Positions 10,801 to 22,800 of a stretch of 64,000 bases of DNA are shown one piece after another. Source of the stretch: Oasisia sp. SBJ-2009 (Eukaryota > Annelida > Polychaeta > Sabellida > Siboglinidae); contig OZ024862.1 in assembly GCA_964017155.1 (NCBI GenBank), positions 31,693,751-31,757,750 of the forward strand, written 5' to 3'. The notes beneath the pieces were generated by a model, which saw only the letters and a list, made by a program, of their open reading frames with translations, did not search any database and was not told the DNA's origin. The position numbers and the translations under genes are program-made. Position 1 is the stretch's first letter, and each line of letters opens with the position of its first letter.

Positions 10801-13800
10801 AAGATCACATGCTAAAATTGAATACATGTACTTGTTTTACAGTCATGAATAATACTTACTTTTATACTACAATCAATAAAAAAAATTATGTAAATTTACT
10901 CTACAATTTTGAAACAAATTGCAAAAGCAGGTTGCTTATTTCTGCCCTTTCAATAATGAATACGAATACATTTATTTCAGGTAAAAACCCATATACAATT
11001 GGTACATACATTAGCACATCTAAGTATAAAAGATAAAATATGTTAAAAAAGAATAGATAAAAATAAATAAGGTTATTAGTTAGATAAATGTAAAATTGTA
11101 GAAAAACAGATAAAATAATGAGCATTATACAGGATGTGATTGTATAATAAATATGCAATTAATTCATGTAAATAAACACCATTTGAAAAGTAAGTTATAT
11201 AAACAAGTTACTGACTCTAAAAATATATATAATAATAAATAAATAATAACAAAGTTATATGCGAGACATGATGACATTACATGACGTCATTTTGATGACA
11301 CAAACGTATTTATGTCTGCAGTTGAGTACAGGAACTAATTCTAAGACAGTTGAATCACACACCGATGAACCGACCAGATGGCATAACTGATTTAGCCTTC
11401 TCATTACTACGTGATATGTCACTTCCTTCGCATTACGCAGACGAGAACATTATTTATGACGTCTCTTATGAGTTTACACCCCAGAAGTGTCACGTCGACA
11501 TGTGTCACTGACTGACCTTGACCGGTGGGGGTCGTTGGGTGCCACCGTGGAGTCTGCGATGTGACAGTCGTCCCGAGGGGTTGCTGTTTGATGTCTACCT
11601 TGGGCCTGTTTCTGACACATGGCCTGTGAGAAGCGCGTTGACGCAAGGGCCGACGCGTCACCAACCCATGTGTCAAGTGGGGCCTGTCACCAAGGTGGTC
11701 ATGAAGTCATGTCACTACACATTAGGCATGAGTCTCGGTCTCACATCAAACACACCACACAGTATCTTAACGTCTAACAATTCACGACTGCAAAACACCT
11801 ACATCCACATTTTAAATGATATTTTAGTCCTCTTATAATGTCTGTTTACTAATTAAAATTATATTTTTAGAAGATAATTTATATATATATGTATATTTTA
11901 AACAATTTTAAAGGACATTTTATATATATTTATTTTTTAACTAGTTTACACCACAATTATTCTTAAATAGATAATTTATTATTTTAATTTTGTCTTTATT
12001 TATTTATTATATTAATTTTTTTTAATTATTTATGTACAATGCATATCTTATATCTATACCTTATATTTATTTGCCATATTTCATTTTATTGTATATATAG
12101 CACTATATGAGTCAACGCCAGACTGCATTCCAATTCATCATGTAATGCACGTTGAATATGGCAATAAAGCTTTATTATAACATAAAGCGAGTAAATACAC
12201 ATAAACATCTGTACTGAGCCCGAACCATCAAAGTAGGTTTTTATTTTCAAAAACAGAAATATTAATTTAAATAGTCAAAATTATTATATCCTACCTCACA
12301 CATGGAGCAGTGACTGTGAATGTTGACATCTTCTGTGGTTCCTGGCGCTGACTTGGCCAGGCCGAGCTTTTCTCCTGTTCTAAAACACACATACAATCTC
12401 TAAACATTCTCACAAATTACCAACACTATAACATGTGTCAAAATGGTGTTGTGCATTTGTAATACACTGTAATATTCTTATTATAACTAGCATTTCTAAA
12501 GTGCTGTAACCATGGCACCAGCCCGTTCATTGGCACACACAAATATTATCAAATGTACATATTGTCAGTGGGTTTTCTGCTTTTTAATTGCACTGCTGAC
12601 TGTAATTAATGATACAAAATTGATCTTCTGAATTCTGATGAGATTTAATGTTTCAAACAAACTTCTACAAAAGTGTTCAAATCACAGATCAATATTTTAA
12701 AACACAGTCTATGTAGGTGTGCCACTGAATGTGTCTTTGGGCTTAATATAATATAATAATATAATAACTTTATTGTCCAATCATAGAGTGGAAATATATT
12801 TTTGGACTTTGGAGGTTGCATAAAAGCACAATATTTACGTCACATAGTAATAAATGGTAGCTAATATATATATATATAATATTGAAATAAAAAAATATAC
12901 TAAAAAAATACGATAATATTATATTAAGATAAATTAATTAATTAATAAAGATGATAAAAGAACATTGCATAGATTGCCACTATAAGTGTGCCACTGAATG
13001 TGCCACTCTCAGTATGCCACTCTGTGTGTGTCTCACCTGCAGATGGTGTTCACTGTGGTAGCTGACTTGGTGTTGAGCCCAAGGACAAACTGCTCCGTGA
13101 GACTGTCCAGGGAGTGACCGGCCTGCTGCTGACCAGAACAAAGAACAAACTGCTCTGTGAGACTGTCCAGGGAGTGACCGGCCTGCTGCTGACCAGAACA
13201 AAGAACAAACTGCTCTGTGAGACTGTCCAGGGAGTGACTGGCCTGCTGCTGACCAGAACAAAGGCTGTTGGGGTTCACTGGGGCTGCAATTTCCTCTCTC
13301 ACACTTCAGACCAGGGTTGGGTCCAAATACACATTTTGCGATGAAATACAAATACAATGCTTTTGTAGATTGTAATTCGAATACAAATTTTCAAATACAA
13401 ATACACTGCCATTTTTTATTCAAATACGATTCAAATATATTGCCATTTGCCTGGTGCTAGCGTGGAGCCTGACTAAAGAACAAAGGAGATATTGACCTAT
13501 GGTCACTGTCAGGTGCTAATCCACCCTATGGCTCTGAGTAAAGAAACATTGTGGTCACTGTCAGGGCCCCTGGGGACACCTGCCATCAAGTACTTTCTTC
13601 AACAATTAGCACTTTTGGGTGAAAGACACATTAAATTTGCAATCAATGGGTATTTTGAAGCCTGAAAGAAATTTTTTGGTAAGAGGTGATTTTCAGTAAA
13701 GGTAATCAGTTTGGCAGGCATTATGTCTGACCAAGAAACATAAATGGTGATACTGAGTTACTGACAATGTATTTAAAAAATCAAATACTTCACAAATGTA

Positions 13801-16800
13801 TTTGACCCCATGCCTGTTAAAGAAAAAAAGTCATTAGTCCATCAAAATGTTTAGAATTAATTAGGGTCACTGTCATTACAAAGACTTGATTAACTACTGT
13901 TGACTAATTGTTTTTTGATTTTCAATTCAAATACACAAATTTTTTGTATTCAAATATAAATACGTATTGAACCCAACCCTGCTTAAGATAGCCAATTCAG
14001 TGAAATGGTTAATGATAATAATCATGACCCAGGTGGTTTCTGGGTCTAGTATGACCTTCAGATTCCAGTGAAAGAGAAAACTGACAGGTGACCTTCACAC
14101 TGACCTTTGTGGAGAGTGACGGAATAAAGACTGGTGAGACGTTGTTAAGCCTGTTGTAGACAGTGATCTCCTTCGCCGAGAACTCTCTGTAAACACCACA
14201 GACATAATCTACAGAACACTGTGTAAGCAGTACTAAGCACCACATAGACATAGTGTACAGAACATTCATTTGAATGTATGTAACTGTTATAAAAGTAAAA
14301 TTTATTTATAGTAAGCACACAATGCTATCATAATCTGGCATAAAACCATTAATTGTTTGACAAAGACACTATATCACGCGTGGTGTCTGGCCATAATTTA
14401 TGATAATTACTGAGATAAAACTTTGCTTTGAGAGACAGTTGTTTCCGTTCTTTTTGCACCAGCTATTTATTCACCGCACTATTTAACTAGACGAGATGCA
14501 CAGACAGAGTCAAGACGGAAGAGTATTCAGCGGCATGCATCTAATCCATCTGTAAAGTTATCTTGACATTTGTCGCTGTTCGGCTGAGAATAGAGTCCAA
14601 CAGACGATTAGATGTTTCCGTATTTTCGAAAGCAACATAAATGACATAGTTCATTTACAGAAGACATCATTGGTTTTTACTGACAACGACTGTAAATGTT
14701 TTTTGATATCCGCATTGTGTCAATTTATCTTTAAAAACCCATCGCCACTGAATTGTCCAGGTTGGCACGGCCAATCAAGCAGAGGCGAAGGGAGTGTCTA
14801 ATTGTTTATGTTAATTGACCAGTCACTGATGAATGCTGTCCACAAATGTAATGTGAATGTCTTGTTCTGAGTCCCTGCAGTTGATAGTAATTCAGTTAGG
14901 TCCTCGTCTACAATGCTAATGACTTACTGCAAAATTATATAAATTTGCAGACCTGAAAACAACTCCTATTGATAATGACATTATCGCAACAGTGAAACTG
15001 TCCCAATAAGGCACTGACAACCCACCTCATTGGGCGGACAAGGGTGACATCGCTGCGACGACTGTCAGCAAAACTCTGAAACAAAGGAAGAACTATGACT
15101 ATTACCCCATTCACACTACAAACAGGTTTCGAACCAGCTCAGTTAACGCGCATAAACTGAGCCAGTTCAAATACCCCGTGCGTTCACACTACAGACGCCG
15201 TAGCGAGAGTAGTTTCCGTTCACTAATCGGTTTCTTTTAATTGATGACTTAGAGGAGCAACTGGGCGGGGCATTAATTAGGTCGCATGATGCTAAGAGCC
15301 CTGCCTGGTGTAACGATCGCCGGCCTCACCAATCACCACATGGCATTAATTAGGTCAAAGTTAGTGCAACTGGCAGCTAATCTACTTTGCCTCACACTAG
15401 CAATCTGAACTGGTTCAAAACTAAACCGGTTTGAAACCCCCTAATGGAAGTGGATTACTTTAATCCTGTTCAAGTCACTGAACCGGTTTAGATTTTGAAG
15501 TCTGAATGCTCAACGGGAGCTAAACCGGTTTCGCCCCGGTTTAAATTTGCTAGTGTGAATGGAGTATTAGAGACACCTGTGATGGTGTTGAGTGTTGACT
15601 GTTGAGTGCAACTCCGGTAAAACATTTAATATGGTTGTTGCAGCTATGACATGGTTGTTTTTAATTTGATAAATTCAATGTGCACGTTTTGAAGATAAAA
15701 ATTTACAAATTTCGCTTAGTACAATAAACAGTACTCGAAACCAATATGAATTTGTTTTAAACTTTTTTTGTGATATTTTAATGCTTTTAAAAACAATTTG
15801 ATTAAATGTCAAAAATAGCCCTGGAACGAATATTTTTATTTTGAGAAACTCCCTGAAAGAAATACTTATATGATTGTAAGAACCAATGTGTTACTGACAT
15901 GCCTACAAGATGTTTTTGTACACAAATGAATATTAAGTTTGCTGCATCTTCTTAACTATTTAGCTACACAGCATCAAATCTTTTCATTCTGATGAATCTT
16001 AGACCAGTTTTGCTAGCATTAGGCCTGCTAATTATTTGTAATATTCTTTTGAAACTTGTAGCAGTGACACACAATTGTACTATAAAATCAGCTGCATATG
16101 GGTAATAATATATCATCACGTAACCAACTGCTAAAGTTAAGTGCCAGAAACTAACCATTTGGTAGGCAAGGTGAGCCCCACGACCTTGAGTGATGTCTGC
16201 CAGCATGCGCACCGCGAGGCGTGTTGCAGAGTGAGCCAAAAGCAACTTGGAGAAGCCCAACTCTCGGGCAATGTCCACCAGCAGTCTGTGTCTATGGACA
16301 ACAACATTCAATAACACAACTCTTGGGCAATGTCCACCAGCAGTCTGTGTCTATGGACAACAACATTCAACAACACAACTCTTGGGCAATGTCCACCAGC
16401 AGTCTGTGTCTATGGACAACAACATTCAACAACACAATTTTGGGGAAATGTCCACCAGCAGTCTGTGTCTATGCAACAACAACATTCAACAACACAACTC
16501 TCGGGCAATGTCCACCAGCAGTCTGTGTCTGTTGACAACAACATTAAACAACACAACTCTCGGGCAATGTCCACCAGCAGTCTGTGTCTATGGACAACAA
16601 CATTCAACAACACAATTCTTGGGAAATGTCCACCAGCAGTCTGTGTCTATGCAACAACAACATTCAACAACACAACTCTCGGGCAATGTCCACCAGCAGT
16701 CTGTGTCTGTAGACAACAACATTAAACAACACAACTCTCGGGCAATGTCCACCAGCAGTCTGTGTCTATGGGCAACAACATTCAACAACACAACTCTCGG

Positions 16801-19800
16801 GCAATGTCTACCAGCAGTGTGTCTGTGGAACAACAACATTCAACAACACAACTCTCGGGCAATGTCTACCAGCAGTCTGTGTCTGTGGAACAACAACATT
16901 CAACAACACAACTCTCGGGCAATGTCCACCAGCAGTCTGTGTCTGTGGAACAACAGCATTCAACAACACAACTCTTGGGCAATGTCCACCAGCAGTCTGT
17001 GTCTGTGGAACAACAACATTCAACAACACAACTCTCGGGCAATGTCCACCAGCAGTCTGTGTCTGTGGAACAACAACATTCAACAACACAACTCTTGGGC
17101 TGCTGAGTAGACATTGGATACAGGGACATCAGACAAGAGGTTATTGGATGATAGGACATTTGATGATAGAACATTGTATCATTATGAGAGGACATTTGAT
17201 GAGAACATTACATGAGAGGACATTTGATGATAGGACATTATATAATTATGAGAGGACATTTGATGAGAACATTACACGAGAGGACATTTGATGATAGGAC
17301 ATTAGATGAGAGGACATTTGATGAGAATATTATATGAGAGGACATTTGATGAGAGAACATTAGATGAGAGGACATTTGATAAAGTCATTACTGGGCCTCA
17401 CCCAGAGACCTGTCCACCCGTCACTTGGACAGGTAAAATATGCATTTTAGACCGGTGGCAATTTATTGTGGACGGGTGCGCCGGACTGCACCCATCCATG
17501 TCGCCTTTATGCGAGCCAGTCCATCTATGCTATTTAACTAATGCCATGGAAACTGCCATGAACTCCGACACTGGATGAGAGGACATTTGATGAGAGAATA
17601 TCCTGACTTGAACAGAGTCAGCAGCTGCACTTGTCCTGACCTGAAGAGAGACAGGAGTCCTTCCTTGGCGGTCTGGGTCGTGGCTGCAGCCATGGCGGCC
17701 TTCAGTCTCTGCTCCAGCTCATCTGCAGACAGCTCATTGCAGGAAGTATGTGCTGCCACCTGCTGGCCTGCATTGGTAACTTGCATCTGAGCCAAGTCAG
17801 CTGAGATCTCTGTGAGGTTTGTCTCGGAGTCGTCGTCTACTGTGTGACGCTTCGTGAACACCTTCAACAAAACCACTCTACACTCATTCACACGCCATCA
17901 CTGGTGATATATCCTGTATGATTTGTGCAATATTTAAACAATTGTACGTTCTTCTTTTTCCTACGTACATGACATAGAAATATTACAGACATGGTGAATA
18001 TATTCAGTCTAAAATAAAACAGTGACAAGTTTCTAGGCTAGCGCTGTGCCTAAAATCTGTTTAGCCAATTTGGCTAAAGGTCAGAAATTTGTTTAGCCAA
18101 ATGAGATTCTCTTTAGCCATTTTTTTAGATCAATTAAATTACCCGGTTTAAAAGTGCAAAACAAGACATAATATAATAAAAAATTCTATACAATATCCAC
18201 AAGAACAAAATGTCCTATTTTAATTAACTAAACATTTATATATTTAGCTAAACATATATAACGCAAACAAACATCCAGTATAATTTAACAGAACATTGTT
18301 TAACAATAAAATGAAACCTGAACAACTGTTGGGAATTTTGCAAAATATAAAGAAACAGCACCTAACACATACTATTAATGTAATAAAATTTACATTACAT
18401 AAATTGAAAGATACACTTTTATAACAAGGTAAAATTATTAAGAACCACCTACTCTACTCTTGCTGCCCCGCAGTGATTCAAACAGTGTATTGATAATAAT
18501 TATTAACTATATTAAAACTTCATTTGACTGCTCAGTAATTGAATAAAGTAATTCACCAAATTAGTTAACTGTGGCTGACTGTAATCCTGGCCTGGGTGAC
18601 GCAGGCTATATTTAATAAAACACGTTTTTGACATGCATCTTTCTATCTGTAATGTTTCTGGTTGTGAAACTTGTCAAACATACATGAAATACAATCTATA
18701 TTGGCATTTTATTGAATAGTTACCAGATGGCACATTGTCATTGATTAATCATTGACAATGCCATGTGACTGCGCCGGCGATACTGAGCGATAATATGGAA
18801 CATGTAGGGTACAGCGTTGTACTTGCCTCAAACTTGTAATTAGTGCCATCAGGCAGGTCCCCATTGTCTAGTAAACACAATTCTTGATTGATTTAAGCTC
18901 CCCTATTGTCTGTGAGCATGGCTAAGTGGAGGGATTAGCGACCTATTGTTTACCCAGCGGGTCACGTTACGCCGACTGGTTATTTGGGTCAGTTGAATGT
19001 GCGATCGTTTAGGCAACTTTAACAGAGCTGGGTATTGAATAATGCAGTCATGTATTGCTGATAAAATCAATAATATTGACAGATATAACGTTTCGCCAAT
19101 TTGGCGAAGAGGTTTAATTAATTTTCGCCAAATAGAAAACCGTTTCGCCTATGGCGCAAATGGCGATCGACAGCGCTAGCCTAGAGTTTGTATATGCTAC
19201 TGCTATAAATGTCTGCAGGTGTGTGTAAAAATATCCATGTTTATAAACAGTATTTCATAACTTGCAGTGACAACTGCCAAATTGGAGTCATAACGAAATG
19301 GTACATGTGTACATGTGAACTAATTTTTTTTAATTCTCTTCCATCCTACTACTAACCACACAACTAATTGGACTTTACTGCATAACCAAATACACTGTCC
19401 CATTATAGAAAACTACTTCGTAGCAAATGTATTTGCAACTTGGTTCACACAAAACAACAATTCTCAACTGAATCTTGAGCTTCTAATAGTCTATAATGTG
19501 TCAACTCATTTGTATGATTAAAACTAAGAAATTATATCTAAATTAACTAAAATGAGCTGCTGATACTGCTAAAAGATGTTGTAATTGTGGAGAAGAGTTA
19601 CCTGGTGCAGATTGTAAACGTGGTAAGGTAGGCCAGACTCCTTCATCGCTGAGATAACTCTATCTCTTACTTCCTCACTCTCTGAACCAGTCAGTCCAAC
19701 TACTGAACACTCTGGGAGATCACACAAACATTATTCAGTATGACCATTTATATTTTTTAACATTCTAGGATCACATAAACAGCATTCAATCTGACAACTG

Positions 19801-22800
19801 AACACTCTGTACTCTGTAGGATCACACAAACAACATTCACCATTTATTCTGACCATTTAAGTTTTTTAATACACTCTAGGTTCAGACAAACAACATTCAG
19901 TCAAACAACTGAACTCTCTGTAGGATCACACAAACAACATTTAGTCAAACGACTGGACACTCTCTAGGATCACACAAACAACATTTAGTCAAACGACTGG
20001 ACACTCTCTAGGATCACACAAACAACATTCAGTCAAACGACTGGACACTCTGTAGGATCACACAAACAACATTCAGTCAAACAACCGGACACTCTCTAGG
20101 ATCACACAAACAACATTCAGTCAAATGACTGAACCCTCTCTAGGAGCACACAAACAACATTTAGTCAAACGACTGGACACTCTGTAGGATCACACAAACA
20201 ACATTCAGTCAAACAACTGAACACTCTGTAGGATCACAAAAACAACATTCAGTCAAACAACTGAACACTCTGTAGGATCACACAAACAACATTCAGTCAA
20301 ACAACTGAACACTCTGTAGGATCACACAAACAACATTTAGTCAAACGACTGGACACTCTGTAGGATCACACAAACAACATTTAGTCAAACGACTGGACAC
20401 TCTGTAGGATTACACAAACAACATTCAGTCAAACAACTGAACACTCTGTAGGATCACAAAAACAACATTCAGTCAAATGACTGAACACTCTGTAGGATCA
20501 CAAAAATAACATTCAGTCAAACAACTGAACACTCTGTAGGATCACACAAACAACATTCAGTCAAACAACTGAACACTCTGTAGGATCACAAAAACAACAT
20601 TCAGTCAAACAACTGAACACTCTGTAGGATCACACAAACAACATTCAGTCAAACAACTAAACAATCTGTAGTGTCACACAAACAACATTCACCATTCGGT
20701 CAAAACACAAAAATGGAGTAAATAACACCGAATTGTAAACTGACTGAATATTTTTATGAACTATAATGTACTGTCTTATACCATAACAGTGGAAACAAAT
20801 ATCCATACCATCAATAAAAACTAAGGTGGGACGAAACCTCAGCTTCTTTTGTGCTCTTTTGCTTAGACCCTAAAAAGTAGACATTCATAGTAAGGGAAAC
20901 GTCATTTTCGCTAACAAAATAAAAGCTGTTATTCATTATCAGTTTGGTTTTCATAAAAGGAATTCTTAAATATTTCCATGTGAAAATATTTAATTCCAAA
21001 AATTCCCCTGGAAATAGTATACTGTTTTGTAAATACCAGGGTACTGAACAACAAATACAACAAGTCAAAGAAGCATACACAATTTATGACTTTGCAAGTA
21101 CGCCTGTAGTTAAATTTGGTAAAATGGTTACCTTTACCAGAGAGCCGCCATCCCAGACATTGACATTATAGTAGATTGTTTTAGTGCTAATCATGGACTG
21201 CCTGCTTTTTATTTTATTTAATGTACACTGCACTAATAATTTTATTGATCTATTATTTTCTAATATTTTATTAACTTATTATTTTAGCTCACAGTGTTGT
21301 ATCCTTTACATTGCATAATCATGATATTTAATGTACAAATAATTAATTTATCTATTTATTATATTTATTTTATTAATTTATTCATTGTTTTAATGCACAC
21401 TTAATGCACAGTTAATTGTATTTATCTATTTGTCATATTTATTTTATTAACTTATTACTTTAGCACACAGACACGTTACAACTGCAGGATAGTGAAACAT
21501 AACTTTTTAGCAGTAAATACTTGAAGACTTTACGTTAACATGCAATGAGTCTGAGAGAGGACATGTTGCACTAGAGAACTACTTCCTGTGAGACAGACCT
21601 CCCTCATGAGGTGGAGCATGGCGGAGGAGGAGTTGTCTCCACAGAAGGCGACCAGCACAGCCTCCTCGTCCCGGATCAGTCGAGACTTGCCAAACGCAGA
21701 CCGGAACTTGTGGGTGCAATACTGCAGGAAACACTCGCTGAAAAACCACATTAAACACTGAAACATTCACAGATGTTTGTAGTGTAGAGGTCAGGAAGAT
21801 AACAGCGCCCGAGAAGCCATGGTCACATTTATATAAATATTACTCTATTACTGTTTGTTCATTGTAATGCAAACACTTAGTTCTACTAATGGTGATTTTT
21901 ATTGAATATGTAGCCATAATTTTTTTTTTTCAATAATGTCCTTAACCTGTTTAGCTGCAACTGAAATTCTGGTTGCTGCATGCAGTACACGCTTGGCTGT
22001 CCATCCCACAAATTTGCGATATAAAATTATTCAAAACTGTTTTTACATTGCGTGCATAGAGCATAAATAAATCAAAACATAGAAGTGCTCCCTGGAAATG
22101 TATGAATTTAAAAACAGCGTCATCCATTGATTTAACAATGTAGAAACTTAGAAAGAAGTCCAAATGCAATGCAAAGAAACCAGATTATCATGAACTTTCT
22201 AACGAAACAGCTGATTGGGCAGTAGCAACATTGAGAAATGACACAGAGGACATCACATGACATCAGCTGCTCAGTCCACTCACCTGCAGAACGGGTCGTT
22301 TATACGGATAACAACTACTGCTGCCCTCTGGTGGCATTTCATGCAGGTTGCCCCAGCACTGCAACACAGATGGAGGTCCAAGTCAATTCCAAAGTTTAAT
22401 AAATAGTCTTTGATTATAATATTTTTGATTGTGATCTATGGAGTCTCCATAGCTTTATGCTGAGACCCGTCCACCCATCATTTGGATGGGTAAAAGCGAA
22501 TAAGGACAGGTAGAAATATGGGTGGACGGGTCAAAAGGAGCCAAAAAAATATTCCAAAACTATAGATATTGTTAGTTATGCCATGAAAGTGAGCGTAAAT
22601 GGTGTCACATGTGTGTTTGTAGTCCTTTTCAGGTAAAAAAATACGTTTAAAGTTTGTGAACTGGCTTAACAGTTAACATCCATGTGTCCACCAAAACATG
22701 TTTGACTGGCAAAAGTGGCAATCATCCATATCTACAACAGGTACTGACGAGTTACAGCACTTACCAATCTTACTTTTGCTGTGTCTTTTGTCAACTATGT

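Noticed and set aside
16247..17110. 287-codon plus-strand open frame and several shorter frames across the 59-bp array
   Set aside because: They are by-products of a repeat lacking stops in some frames. The real gene (CTU2 exon 7) is on the minus strand.
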